DNA of 46,601 nucleotides from Neoluteolibacter marinus (GTDB lineage: Bacteria > Verrucomicrobiota > Verrucomicrobiia > Verrucomicrobiales > Akkermansiaceae), in NCBI RefSeq assembly GCF_014904755.1, contig NZ_JACZFQ010000126.1, positions 1 to 46,601 of the forward strand. Reading direction: 5' to 3'. The position numbers were made by a program, and so were the translations under genes. Shown here one piece after another: positions 31,960 through 41,351 of the stretch. The notes below the pieces were generated by a model that saw nothing but the letters and a program-made list of their open reading frames with translations, did not search any database and was not told the DNA's origin. Every line of letters starts with the position of its first letter. Position 1 is the stretch's first letter.

Positions 31960-33567
31960 ATGACACACCCACACCCCTGCCTGCCGGGCGGCCTGCGTGC
32001 CGCCCTGTTGGCAGTCGCCTCCTGTGTGCCGGTTCACGCCCATGATCCGGCCTTCACCCTGACTCCAACCACCAACCACCGCCAGCTGGGTTCGAACTTC
32101 GCCGCGACCGGCGATTTGAACGACGACGGCGTTCCCGATCTGGCCGTCGCCGACCCCTACTACCGGGGCGGCGGGACAAAGCTCGGGTCCGGCATCGTCC
32201 ACCTCGTCAGCGGCGTGGACGGCAGCACCCTCCGCAGCCTCGGCGGGCTTCCCGACGAAGCCCGCTATTTCGGCTTTTCATTGGCCTCCCTCAACGCCGA
32301 CGGCGACGGAGTTCCGGATCTCGCGGTCGGGGCTCCCGGTCAGAACGGGGGCAACGGCGCCGTCCTGGTCTATTCGGGCGCTGACGGATCCTTGATATCC
32401 ACGGGAACCGGTGGCCTCCAATCGCAATATGGCACCGCTCTCGCCAATGCCGGCGACCAGGACGGGGATGGCCTCGACGATCTCTTCGTCGGGGCACCCT
32501 TGGCCGACAGCTTCCGCGGCCAGGTGGTCGTTCAATCGGGCAAAACCGGTGCGCCGGTCCGGCACGTCCCGTCATCTACGGCATTCGCGTCGTTCGGGGC
32601 GAGCGTGATCGCAGTCCCGGACCTCGATGGCGACGGCCGCCCGGATCTGGCGGCAAGCACCCCGGGCTATCGCTCCGCCTCCGGGACCGTCGGAAAAGTC
32701 ACGCTGTTCGGTAGCACCGACGATGGCGTGATCGCCGAGGCGACGGGATCCGGCAGCTACACCCGCCTCGGCGAGTCGCTGTCGATCACCCGCGATGCCG
32801 ACGGCGACGGCCGGCCCGACCTGATGGCCGGCTCCCTTTCCGGGGGCGTTGCCAAAGTCCTTTCCGGCGCCGACCTCTCGGTCATCGACGACCTCTCGGT
32901 GTCCGGCCTGCCCCCGTACAAAGCGGTGCATGTCGGCGGCAGCCTCGACTACGATGGCGACGGCATGCAGGACTGGCTGGTGGGTTCTCCTGCCCTCAAC
33001 ACCGCTGTTTCGCCGGCGGCCGGGGGCATCCGGATCATCTCCGGAGCGGACCACTCCACCCTGTTCGAGCGGCTTTCGACGGCTCCATACGACGGTCTCG
33101 GACTGAAACCCGCGGTCATCCCCGGGCTCGGCTTCGCGGCCGGCGAGTCGTCCGTCCTGTTTCCCGACACCGGCGGCACCGGCTTCGCCCACCTCTGGCA
33201 GGTCGACGAGGCGCCGGTCGTCGTGGACAGCGACGGCGACGGCATTCCCGACGACCAGGACGCCAACCCGAACTCGAACGTCGCCCCCACGGTCGCCATC
33301 GCCGGGGTAACGACCGACGTCGAGAACTTCGTCGATGCCGAGGGCACCACCTTGTCGGATCGCTTCGACGCCCTCGGCGCCCCGGACGACTATGGGAATC
33401 CGGCCCACTACCAGTCGGCGGTCACCCAACTGGCCGATGAAATGGAAAAGGCCGGCCTGCTGACCCGGGCCGAGGAAAAAGAGATCCGCAAGGCCGCCCA
33501 GGCGGCCAAGCTCGCCGCCCTCAAGCCGGACAAGGCTTCCGCCAAGAGCGCGAAAAAGAAAAAGTAA
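31960..33567 (+). CDS. Secreted FG-GAP/integrin-alpha-like repeat protein with Lys-rich tail
   Basis: This 535-aa protein has a signal peptide (LRAALLAVASCVPVHA). It carries at least six FG-GAP-type repeats, each with a Ca-binding loop of the DxDxDGxxD kind: DLNDDGVPDLAVADP, NADGDGVPDLAVGAP, DQDGDGLDDLFVGAP, DLDGDGRPDLAASTP, DADGDGRPDLMAGS and DYDGDGMQDWLVGSP. These predict an integrin-alpha-like beta-propeller. A later DSDGDGIPDDQDANPN resembles a thrombospondin type 3 Ca-binding repeat. The C-terminus is a charged helix ending in KPDKASAKSAKKKK, not a known sorting signal. A secreted, Ca-stabilised adhesion or binding protein is likely. A strong terminator follows. Confidence 0.88.
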   Translation: MTHPHPCLPGGLRAALLAVASCVPVHAHDPAFTLTPTTNHRQLGSNFAATGDLNDDGVPDLAVADPYYRGGGTKLGSGIVHLVSGVDGSTLRSLGGLPDEARYFGFSLASLNADGDGVPDLAVGAPGQNGGNGAVLVYSGADGSLISTGTGGLQSQYGTALANAGDQDGDGLDDLFVGAPLADSFRGQVVVQSGKTGAPVRHVPSSTAFASFGASVIAVPDLDGDGRPDLAASTPGYRSASGTVGKVTLFGSTDDGVIAEATGSGSYTRLGESLSITRDADGDGRPDLMAGSLSGGVAKVLSGADLSVIDDLSVSGLPPYKAVHVGGSLDYDGDGMQDWLVGSPALNTAVSPAAGGIRIISGADHSTLFERLSTAPYDGLGLKPAVIPGLGFAAGESSVLFPDTGGTGFAHLWQVDEAPVVVDSDGDGIPDDQDANPNSNVAPTVAIAGVTTDVENFVDAEGTTLSDRFDALGAPDDYGNPAHYQSAVTQLADEMEKAGLLTRAEEKEIRKAAQAAKLAALKPDKASAKSAKKKK

Positions 33568-33586
33568 ACGGACGCATTCCACCTCG

Positions 33587-33619
33587 CGCCACGTCCCGGA
33601 ATCCGGGGCGTGGCGTTTT
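33587..33619 (+). terminator. Rho-independent terminator after the FG-GAP gene
   Basis: A GC-rich stem of 12-13 bp with one G-T pair forms between CGCCACGTCCCGG and CGGGGCGTGGCG, closing a small AAT(C) loop. It is followed directly by TTTT at 33616-33619. It ends 20 bases downstream of the FG-GAP stop and insulates it from the polyphosphate kinase gene. Confidence 0.8.
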
Positions 33620-33689
33620 CGTGCCGGGACAATCCCTTTGACCCGCCACCGCACGGGTGGCTATGTCTCGGAGACCCGTTTCCCGCCCC

Positions 33690-34580
33690 ATGAGCAAAGA
33701 CAAACACCGCTTCCCCCGCGACGCCTTCCGCGTCGAGCCCGGCAAAAAGGTCAAACTGAAGGACTTCGACCCCGCGGATACCCAGGGCATCAAGGACAAG
33801 CAGCACGGCAAGGAGGCCCTGCTCGACGACATCTCCGAACTCGCGGAAGCACAGTCGCTTTTGTGGGCGAACAGCACCCGGTCGCTGCTCATCATCCTGC
33901 AGGCCCGCGACGCCGCCGGGAAGGACGGCGCAATCAAGCACGTGATGTCCGGGATCAACCCCCAGGGCGTCGATGTCTATTCTTTCAAGGCGCCCGACGA
34001 CGAGGAGCTCAAGCATCACTTCCTGTGGCGGCCGATGCAGAAGCTGCCCGCCCGGGGCCGCATCGCCATTTTCAACCGCTCCTACTACGAGGAAGTGCTG
34101 GTGGTCCGGGTCCACCCGTCCTTCCTCGACCGCCAGGTCATCCCCTCGCGGCTCGCCGGCAAGCCCCTGGAGAAGCTGTGGGAAGCCCGCTACGATGAGA
34201 TCAACCGCTTCGAGCAACACCTCGTCGACAGCGACATCTCGGTGATCAAGATCTTCCTGAACGTCTCCAAGGAGGAACAGCGCGAGCGCTTGCTCGACCG
34301 CCTGAACGAGCCCGGAAAGCTGTGGAAATTCAGCGCAGGCGACCTCGCCGAACGGGAACTCTGGGATGAGTATGACCGCGCCTACGAGGACATGCTCAAC
34401 GCGACCAGCACCGAAGCGGCTCCCTGGCACGTGATTCCCGCCGACAAGAAATGGTTCGCCCGCGCGGCGATCGCCGACCTCATCGTCTCGAAGGTCCGCG
34501 GGCTCAAGCTCGAGCCACCGCAACCGACCGAAGAGCAACTCGCCGGCGTGGAGAAGTATCGCCAGGCCCTCGGCGGCTGA
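33690..34580 (+). CDS. ppk2: Polyphosphate kinase 2, class III-like
   Basis: The protein has 296 aa from the ATG of MSKDKHRFP (an ATG at 33663 and a GTG at 33657 are alternatives). The PPK2 P-loop fold is clear: Walker A LQARDAAGKDGAIKHVMSG with GKDG, then INPQGVDVYSFKAPDDEELKHHFLWR, the IFNRSYYEEVLVVRVHP Walker-B/lid segment, and KIFLNVSKEEQRERLLDRL. The phrases around GKDG and NPQGVxVxSFK match class III PPK2s, which phosphorylate both AMP/GMP and ADP/GDP from polyphosphate. It therefore probably regenerates nucleotides from polyphosphate in the cytoplasm. A terminator precedes it; it stops 74 bp before the efflux operon. Confidence 0.9.
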   Translation: MSKDKHRFPRDAFRVEPGKKVKLKDFDPADTQGIKDKQHGKEALLDDISELAEAQSLLWANSTRSLLIILQARDAAGKDGAIKHVMSGINPQGVDVYSFKAPDDEELKHHFLWRPMQKLPARGRIAIFNRSYYEEVLVVRVHPSFLDRQVIPSRLAGKPLEKLWEARYDEINRFEQHLVDSDISVIKIFLNVSKEEQRERLLDRLNEPGKLWKFSAGDLAERELWDEYDRAYEDMLNATSTEAAPWHVIPADKKWFARAAIADLIVSKVRGLKLEPPQPTEEQLAGVEKYRQALGG

Positions 34581-34654
34581 CGACGCGCCCCCCCTTCGGC
34601 ATCGACAAGAATCCGGAACCGAAGATAGTGGACAAGTCTAACCGCGAGTCCCGG

Positions 34655-36124
34655 ATGCCCGTCTTCCCCAATCCCGCGCCGTCGAGCGCCGTCACCCGTT
34701 TCCTTGCCGCTCCCGCCGCCTGCCTCTTCGCCGGCTGCATGGTCGTCGGCACCGACTATACCGATCCTTCGGCGATCACGCCCGACACCTGGCACCAGAG
34801 CCTCGCCGCGGACCTCCACTCGGGGTCCTCGAGCCTCGAGTCCTGGTGGACCCGCTTCAACGATCCGACGCTCAACCGCCTCGTCGACACCGCGCGGAGT
34901 TCCAACCGCGACATCGCCATCGCCGCCGAGCGCGTGACCGAGGCCAAGGCCGCCCGAGGCATCGCCCGCAGCCAGCTCTTTCCCAGCCTCGACTTCGGCG
35001 GCGGGGTGTCGAGAAACCGCAGCAGCGAGAACACCGGGTCCTCGCTCGCCGCCGGGAAGACCACCGACTTCTGGTCCACCGGTCTCGACGCCGGCTGGGA
35101 GGCCGATCTGTTCGGCGGCGTCCGCCGCTCGGTCGAAGCCGCCGATGCCAGCGCCGAAGGCGTCGAGGAAGTGTACCGCGACACCCTGGTCAGCCTGCTC
35201 GCCGAGGTCGCCTACAACTACATCCAGGTCCGCACCCTAGAGGAACGGATCCGCATCGCCGAAACCAACATCAAGAACCAGCAGGAGTCCGTCGGCCTCA
35301 CCCAGGACCGGCTCGATGCCGGCATCGTTCCGGAGCTCGATGTGTCCCAAGCTTCCTCCAACCTCGCCAACACCAAGGCGGTCGTGCCCTCGCTGCGCAA
35401 CCAGCGCTCGATCGCCGTCAACCGCCTCGCCACCCTGATCGGCCGCTATCCGTCCGCCGCGGAGTCGATGCTGGGGAAATCGAAGGGCATCCCGGTTCCC
35501 TCGCGCTCCGCCGGCATCGGCATCCCCGCCGATCTCCTCCGCGCCCGCCCCGACATCCGCGCCGCCGAGCGCAACCTCGCCGCGCAGACCGCCCTCATCG
35601 GCGTCGCCGAGGCCGACCTCTATCCGCGCTTCACCCTCGCCGGGACCTTCCAGCTGCAAGCGCTCGATGCCGAGAACCTGCTGGAGTCGCGCTCGCGCAA
35701 CTACTCCTTCGGCCCGTCGTTCCGCTGGAACATCTTCAGCGCCGGCCGCATCCAGAGCCAAATCGCGATCGAGGAATCCCGCACCAAACAGGCCTACTAC
35801 GCCTATCAGAACGCCGTGCTAAAGGGCGTCGAGGAAGTGGAGAATTCCCTCGCCTCGGTGGCCAACGAGCGCGAGCGCCTCGCCGCCTTGAACGACGCCG
35901 TGGAGGCGTCCGCCAAGACCGTCTCGCTGGTCACCGACAACTACCGCGAGGGCCTCATCGACTTCCAGAACGTGCTCGATGCCCAGCGCACGATCTTCGC
36001 CAACGAGGACTCCCGCGCGGTCTCCCAGGGCCAGATCGCCGTCGCCTACGTCTCGCTCTACAAGGCCCTCGGCGGCGGCACCCGCATGCGCCCGCCGAAG
36101 GTCGCCAGCCAGGACAAATCCTGA
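34655..36124 (+). CDS. RND efflux outer-membrane factor, NodT-type lipoprotein
   Basis: The protein has 489 aa from ATG 34655; a GTG at 34628 is an alternative. A lipoprotein signal ends FAGC with Cys28 as the likely lipid site. The usual outer-membrane-factor landmarks follow: SLESWWTRFNDPTLNRLVDTA, ERVTEAKAARGIARSQLFPSL, and AGWEADLFGGVRRSVEAADAS, then a second copy of the same structural repeat with IPADLLRARPDIRAAERNLAAQTALIGVAEADLYPRFTL by position (about 300-340). It forms a trimeric channel across the outer membrane and periplasm. It is the first gene of the efflux operon, 12 bp before the adaptor; this OMF-first order is less common than OMF-last. Confidence 0.92.
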   Translation: MPVFPNPAPSSAVTRFLAAPAACLFAGCMVVGTDYTDPSAITPDTWHQSLAADLHSGSSSLESWWTRFNDPTLNRLVDTARSSNRDIAIAAERVTEAKAARGIARSQLFPSLDFGGGVSRNRSSENTGSSLAAGKTTDFWSTGLDAGWEADLFGGVRRSVEAADASAEGVEEVYRDTLVSLLAEVAYNYIQVRTLEERIRIAETNIKNQQESVGLTQDRLDAGIVPELDVSQASSNLANTKAVVPSLRNQRSIAVNRLATLIGRYPSAAESMLGKSKGIPVPSRSAGIGIPADLLRARPDIRAAERNLAAQTALIGVAEADLYPRFTLAGTFQLQALDAENLLESRSRNYSFGPSFRWNIFSAGRIQSQIAIEESRTKQAYYAYQNAVLKGVEEVENSLASVANERERLAALNDAVEASAKTVSLVTDNYREGLIDFQNVLDAQRTIFANEDSRAVSQGQIAVAYVSLYKALGGGTRMRPPKVASQDKS

Positions 36125-36136
36125 TCCTCCCAGCCC

Positions 36137-37315
36137 GTGAAATCCCTCCCCGTCCTCGTCCTCGCCACCTTCCTCGCTTCCTGCGGCAAGAAGCCCGCCC
36201 CGCCCGCGCCCCAACCGATGCCGGTCACCGTCGCGAAGCCCGAGCGCCGCGAGGTCACGGTCTACCGCGAGTTCCCCGCCACGCTCGTCGGCAGCCGCGA
36301 GGTCGAGATCCGGGCCCGCGTCCGCGGCATCCTTTCGCTCGCCAAGGGTGCCCGCCCGGACTTCGCCGGCAATGTCGTCGAGGAGCAGGACCCGCTGTTC
36401 GTGATCGAGCCCGACTCCTACGCCCAGGCGACCCGCGCCGCCGCCGCCGCGGTCGACCGCGCGAAGGCCGTCCGTGAGCAGGCGAAGAACCGGGCCGACC
36501 GCGTGAGCAGCGCCAATGCCGGGGCCAACCGCGCCGTCTCGCAGCTCGATGAGGAAGGCGCCCAGGCCGACCTCGCCGAAGCCACCGCCGCGGTCGCGCA
36601 GGCCGAGGCCCAGCTCGAGGAAGCCCGCATCACCGAGGGCTACACCCGCATCACCGCGCCGGTGACCGGCCGCATTTCCCGCCTCTACGTCGACCCCGGC
36701 AACCTGGTCGGCGCGAACGAATCGACGCTGCTAGCCACCATCATCGAGGAATCGAGCATGCTCGCCTACTTCGAGGTCCCGGAGCGCCCGCTGATCCGCT
36801 TTCTCGAACGCCGCGACGCCAACAAGACGACCGACCCGGTTTACCAGGCGGACATCCGCCTCAAGCTCGCCGACGGCTCCACCTACGAGCATCCCGGCAA
36901 GATCGACTACATCGAGAACCAGGTCGATCCCTCGACCCGCACCGCCAAGGTCCGGGCCGTGTTTCCCAATCCCGATGCCAAGCTCGCCTCAGGGCTCTAC
37001 GGCCTGGTCGGCTACCCCGCCGGCCCGGATCCCGCCGACCCCGCCGCCAGGGAAGCCCTGCTGGTCCCCTCCACCTGCGTCCTGCGCGACCTCGGCGGCG
37101 ATTTCGTCTGGGTCGTCGACGACGCCAACACCGTCCACCGCAAGGCCGTCACCACCGGCGACTCGGTGGAGAAACCGGTGACCGACCCGAACCAGCCGGT
37201 CGAGCGCCAGACCGTGGTCCTCAAGGGCCTCGACGGCAGTGAAAACGTCATCGTTTCCGGCCTCCAGCGCGCCCGCGACGGCGCCGTCGTCGCCCCGCAG
37301 GCCGCCGCCAACTGA
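36137..37315 (+). CDS. RND efflux periplasmic adaptor (membrane-fusion lipoprotein)
   Basis: The protein has 392 aa from a GTG at 36137. The lipobox LASC predicts lipidation at Cys16. The layout is that of AcrA-like adaptors: a half-lipoyl motif (VEIRARVRGILSLAKGARPDF with NVVEEQDPLFVIEPDSY), an Ala-rich alpha-hairpin (about 95-160), the returning half (ITAPVTGRISRLYVDPGNLVG), a beta-barrel, and a membrane-proximal domain ending VVLKGLDGSENVIVSGLQRARDGAVV. It bridges the pump and the outer-membrane factor. It lies 12 bp after the OMF stop and 26 bp before the pump start, so the three form one operon. Confidence 0.93.
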   Translation: MKSLPVLVLATFLASCGKKPAPPAPQPMPVTVAKPERREVTVYREFPATLVGSREVEIRARVRGILSLAKGARPDFAGNVVEEQDPLFVIEPDSYAQATRAAAAAVDRAKAVREQAKNRADRVSSANAGANRAVSQLDEEGAQADLAEATAAVAQAEAQLEEARITEGYTRITAPVTGRISRLYVDPGNLVGANESTLLATIIEESSMLAYFEVPERPLIRFLERRDANKTTDPVYQADIRLKLADGSTYEHPGKIDYIENQVDPSTRTAKVRAVFPNPDAKLASGLYGLVGYPAGPDPADPAAREALLVPSTCVLRDLGGDFVWVVDDANTVHRKAVTTGDSVEKPVTDPNQPVERQTVVLKGLDGSENVIVSGLQRARDGAVVAPQAAAN

Positions 37316-37341
37316 ACTCCGCCCCCCCGCGAGCTCCCGCC

Positions 37342-40300
37342 ATGTTCAGCCTCTTCTTCATCAAGCGACCGATCTTCGCCGCGGTGATTTCGATCGTCAC
37401 GGTCGTCATCGGCATCGTCGCCCTGATCAACCTGCCGGTCGCGCGCTACCCGGACCTCGCCCCGCCGACCATCCAGGTCACCGCCAGCTATCCCGGCGCC
37501 GACGCCCGCACCGTGGCCGACACGGTCGCCGCGACCATCGAGAAGGAGGTCAATGGCGTCGAGGGCATGATCTACATGTCGTCGGTCAGCGGCAACGACG
37601 GCAGCATGAACCTGACCGTCACCTTCGAGCCCGGCACCAACCTCGACTCCGCCAACGTGCTGGTCCAGAACCGCGTCTCGAAGGCGGAGCCCCGGCTCCC
37701 GGAAGAGGTCAAGCGCACCGGTGTCACGGTGAAGAAGAAGTCCACCGACACGGTGATGTTCATCGGCCTGCTCTCGCCGGGCGGCACCTACGACGCCGCC
37801 TATCTCTCGAACTACGCCAACCTGCGGCTGCGCGACGAGCTCTCGCGCGTCCCCGGGGTCGGCGATGTCACGGTCTTTGGCGTCGGCGAGTTCAGCATGC
37901 GGGTGTGGCTCGATCCCGACCTGCTGCGCGCCCGCAACCTCGCGCCCTCCGATGTCCTCGCCGCGATCCGCGAGCAGAACATCCAGGTGGCCGCCGGCCG
38001 GGTCGGCGCCGCGCCCTCCACCCCGGGCACCGCCTTCGAGTTCATCCTCAGCACCCAGGGCCGCCTCGCCCAGGTCGAGGAATTCGAGAACATCATCGTC
38101 CGTACCGGCGACGACGGCGGTACCATCCGCCTGCGCGACGTCGCGCGCGTGGAACTCGGGGCCGACGCCTACTCCCTCGCCTCCCGCCTTAACGGCAAGC
38201 CCTCCTCCACGCTCGCCATCTATCAGATCCCCGGCTCCAACCTGATTGACGTCGCCGATGGCGTCCGCGCCAAGCTCGACGAGCTTTCGGCCGCCTTCCC
38301 CGACGACGTCGAATACCACGTCGTCTACGATTCCACCGACGTCATCAACGCCTCGATCAAGGAAGTCATCATCACGCTCTTCGCCACGCTGGTGCTGGTG
38401 GTGCTCACGGTCTACCTGTTCCTGCAAAACGCGCGGGCGACGCTGGTCCCCACCATCACCATCCCGGTGTCGCTCATCGGCACCTTCGCGGTGCTGCTGG
38501 CGATGGGCTTCTCCCTCAACATCCTCACCCTCTTCGGACTGGTGCTGGTGATCGGCATCGTCGTCGACGACGCGATCATCGTGGTCGAGAACACCTTCGT
38601 TCACCTCGAGAAGGGCCTCAGCGGCAAGGAAGCCGCCGCCGCCGCGATGAAAGAGGTGTCCGGCCCGGTCGTCGCCACCACCCTGGTCCTGCTCGCCGTG
38701 TTCGTCCCCACCGCGGTCATGCCCGGGATCACCGGCACCATGTTCAAGCAATTCGCGGCGACCATTTCGATCGCCACCGTGTTCAGCTCGATCAACGCGC
38801 TGACCCTCAGCCCGGCGCTGTGCGGCATCCTGCTCAAGCCGAACCCCGCCGAACCCCGCGGCGTCTTCAAGTGGTTCAACAACGCGATCGACGTCTCCAA
38901 CAAGAGCTACCGCGGCATCGTCCGCCTCGCGCTGCGCTTCTCCGCGATCGGCCTGCTCGCCTTCATCGCCATGACCGGCGGCTCGATCAAGGGCCTCGGC
39001 GACCTGCCGACCGGCTTCGTGCCGCAGGAAGACGAGGGCTACTGCATGATCGGCGTGCAGCTCCCCGACGGCGCCACCCTCGACCGCACCAAGGCAATGA
39101 TGGCGAAGGTCGAGGCCATCGTCGCCGCCACCGAAGGTACCGCCGACTGCCTTTCGATCACCGGTTACTCGATCATCGACGGTGGCGCCGCGGCCAATAC
39201 CGGCTTCTGCGTGATCACCTTCGAGCCGTGGGACGAGCGCGGCGATCCCGGCCTCCACCAGCGCGCCCTGCTCGCCAAGATCCAGCGCGGGCTGGGCTCG
39301 ATCCAGGAAGGCGGCGCCTTCGCCTTCCCGATGCCCTCGCTGCCGGGTGTCGGCGTTTCGGGCGGCTTCTCCTTCATGCTCCAGGACAAGGAAGGCGTCG
39401 GCCTCGACCAGCTCCAGGCGGTCGCCGGCGAGGTGATCGCCACCGCCAATGCCGACCCGACCCTGGGCGGCGTCCGCACCACCTTCCGCGCCAGCGTCCC
39501 GCAGATCTACGTCGACATCGACCGCGAGCAGGTCAAGCGCACCGGCACCTCGATGTCGTCGGTCTTCGAGACCCTGCAGGTCTACCTCGGCTCCGCTTAC
39601 GTCAACGACTTCACCCTCTTCGGCCGTGTCTTCAAGGTCACCGCCCAGGCAGACGCGCCGTTCCGCGACCAGCCCGGCGACATCGACAAGCTCCAGATCC
39701 GCAACAACGAGGGCAAGATGATCCCGCTCGGCGCGGTCGCCGAACGCAGGGACGTCCTCGGCCCGCAGAACGTGGTGCGCTTCAACATGCTGCCGTCGGT
39801 GAAGATCCTCGGCAACCCGGCTCCCGGCACCAGTTCCGGCCAGGCGATGGCCACCATGGAAGCCATCGCCGGCCGCGTGCTGCCCTCGTCGATGGGCTAC
39901 TCGTGGACCGACCTGTCGTTCCAGGAGAAGCAGGCCGGCAGCGGCCTGGTCGCGATCTTCGGCTTCGCGGTGCTGATGGTCTACCTGGTCCTCGCCGCGC
40001 AGTATGAAAGCTGGTCGCTGCCGGTTTCCGTCTGCCTTTCGGTGCCCACTGCCCTCCTCGGCGCGGTGATCGCCATCAAGCTGCGCGGCATGGAAAACAA
40101 CGTCTACACCCAGATCGGCATCATCCTGCTGATCGCCATGTCGACCAAGACCGCCATCCTCCTCACCGAGTTCGCCAAGCTGAAGCGCGACGAGGGCATG
40201 AGCATCTTCGACTCGGCGGTCGAGGCCGTCCGCCTGCGCTTCCGCGCGGTGATGATGACCGCCCTGTCCTTTGTCCTCGGGGTCATTCCCCTGCTCATCG

Positions 40301-40461
40301 CCTCCGGAGCCGGCGCCGAGTCGCGCAAGGTCCTCGGCACCGCCGTGTTCGGCGGCATGATCGCCGCGACCCTCGTCTCGCTGGCCGCGGTGCCGATGCT
40401 CTACTTCATCGTCCAGCGGCTCAGCGAGGGACGTCGCAAGTCCAAGCCCACCGAACCTTGA
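37342..40461 (+). CDS. RND-superfamily multidrug efflux pump, HAE1-type
   Basis: At 1039 aa this is the normal length for AcrB-like pumps. The N-terminus FFIKRPIFAAVISIVTVVIGIVAL and DLAPPTIQVTASYPGADA are typical. The proton-relay Asp pair in TM4 is present (VVDDAIIVVEN, D409-D410). The porter and docking domains follow in the two expected copies. The C-terminal half has STKTAILLTEFAKLKRDEG and LSFVLGVIPLLIASGAGAESRK. It exports hydrophobic or amphipathic compounds across the envelope with proton antiport. The stop overlaps the TTG start of the BASS-family gene by 4 bp, a rare translational link between an RND pump and a secondary uptake carrier. Confidence 0.95.
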   Translation: MFSLFFIKRPIFAAVISIVTVVIGIVALINLPVARYPDLAPPTIQVTASYPGADARTVADTVAATIEKEVNGVEGMIYMSSVSGNDGSMNLTVTFEPGTNLDSANVLVQNRVSKAEPRLPEEVKRTGVTVKKKSTDTVMFIGLLSPGGTYDAAYLSNYANLRLRDELSRVPGVGDVTVFGVGEFSMRVWLDPDLLRARNLAPSDVLAAIREQNIQVAAGRVGAAPSTPGTAFEFILSTQGRLAQVEEFENIIVRTGDDGGTIRLRDVARVELGADAYSLASRLNGKPSSTLAIYQIPGSNLIDVADGVRAKLDELSAAFPDDVEYHVVYDSTDVINASIKEVIITLFATLVLVVLTVYLFLQNARATLVPTITIPVSLIGTFAVLLAMGFSLNILTLFGLVLVIGIVVDDAIIVVENTFVHLEKGLSGKEAAAAAMKEVSGPVVATTLVLLAVFVPTAVMPGITGTMFKQFAATISIATVFSSINALTLSPALCGILLKPNPAEPRGVFKWFNNAIDVSNKSYRGIVRLALRFSAIGLLAFIAMTGGSIKGLGDLPTGFVPQEDEGYCMIGVQLPDGATLDRTKAMMAKVEAIVAATEGTADCLSITGYSIIDGGAAANTGFCVITFEPWDERGDPGLHQRALLAKIQRGLGSIQEGGAFAFPMPSLPGVGVSGGFSFMLQDKEGVGLDQLQAVAGEVIATANADPTLGGVRTTFRASVPQIYVDIDREQVKRTGTSMSSVFETLQVYLGSAYVNDFTLFGRVFKVTAQADAPFRDQPGDIDKLQIRNNEGKMIPLGAVAERRDVLGPQNVVRFNMLPSVKILGNPAPGTSSGQAMATMEAIAGRVLPSSMGYSWTDLSFQEKQAGSGLVAIFGFAVLMVYLVLAAQYESWSLPVSVCLSVPTALLGAVIAIKLRGMENNVYTQIGIILLIAMSTKTAILLTEFAKLKRDEGMSIFDSAVEAVRLRFRAVMMTALSFVLGVIPLLIASGAGAESRKVLGTAVFGGMIAATLVSLAAVPMLYFIVQRLSEGRRKSKPTEP

Positions 40462-41351
40462 GCCCCGCGTTCCTGAGTCACCTGCTGGACCTGGGCATCG
40501 CGCTCGTCACCCTGGCGTTGATGGCCGGCGTCGGCCTCGCCCTGGATCCCCGCGGACTGCCGCGGGCGCTGCGCCCGCCCGGTCCACTGGCCGTCCAACT
40601 CGCCGCGGTGGTCCTGTTGCCGCCGCTGCTCGGCCTATCGACGGTGTGGCTGCTGGATCCACCGCCGGCGGTCGCCGCCGGGATTCTCCTGCTCGCCGCC
40701 TGCCCGGTCGGTGACATCGCCAACGTCTACACCTTGCTGGCCGGGGCCAACCCGGCGCGCTCGCTGGTGATCAACATCCTCACCGCCGTCGCCGCCCCGC
40801 TGACCATGACCGCGATCATCGCCGGCTACCACGCCTGCGGCCGTAGCGAAACCTACCTCGCGGTTCCGCCGGGCCCATTGTTCGTGCGGCTGATGCTGCT
40901 GCTGGCCCTGCCCGTGAGCGCCGGCCTGCTGCTCCGCCGCCACCGGCCCGCCTTCGCCGCAAAAGCCGGCAAAGCGATCCACCGCTTCACCGGCATCGGC
41001 ATCCTCCTGCTGGTCGCCCTGGTCCTCCTCTCCCCGGCGTTCCGCATCGACCATTACCTCCCCGCCGTGATCACCGCGGCGACTTTCCTGCTCCTCTCGC
41101 TGGTCCCGGCCGCGCTGCTGGCCGTCCGGACCCCGGACCGCGACGACGGCGTGGCGGCCGCCCTCTGCCTGCCCGTGCGCAATGTCGGCGTCGCCGCGCT
41201 GATCGCCATCAGCCTGCTCCGCCGCAATGAACTCACCGCGGTCGTCGCCGTCTACTTCGTGATCGAGGTGCCGTTGATGTGGGGCGTCGCCCGCGCCATC
41301 TCGTCCCGCCGTGCCGGCAGGAACCTCGCCGAAAGTTCTTCCTCGGTTTGA
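40458..41351 (+). CDS. BASS-family (bile acid:Na+ symporter-like) transporter
   Basis: This 297-aa membrane protein has nine to ten predicted helices and starts at TTG 40458 inside the pump stop codon (TTGA overlap). The family phrases are LLAACPVGDIANVYTLLAGAN (the cytoplasmic-side substrate/Na region) and ALCLPVRNVGVAALIAISLL (the second crossover motif). These are typical of BASS/ACR3-like ten-helix symporters for organic anions. The substrate is unknown; the operon position after the efflux pump suggests a shared compound class (inference). The C-terminus is short and polar (SRRAGRNLAESSSSV). The last 100 bp are antisense to the 3' end of the LysR gene. Confidence 0.85.
   Translation: MSPAFLSHLLDLGIALVTLALMAGVGLALDPRGLPRALRPPGPLAVQLAAVVLLPPLLGLSTVWLLDPPPAVAAGILLLAACPVGDIANVYTLLAGANPARSLVINILTAVAAPLTMTAIIAGYHACGRSETYLAVPPGPLFVRLMLLLALPVSAGLLLRRHRPAFAAKAGKAIHRFTGIGILLLVALVLLSPAFRIDHYLPAVITAATFLLLSLVPAALLAVRTPDRDDGVAAALCLPVRNVGVAALIAISLLRRNELTAVVAVYFVIEVPLMWGVARAISSRRAGRNLAESSSSV

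Noticed and set aside
32083-32100. GGGTTCGAA-like T-arm sequence, possible tRNA
   Set aside because: It lies inside the FG-GAP coding frame and no acceptor or anticodon arms are present.
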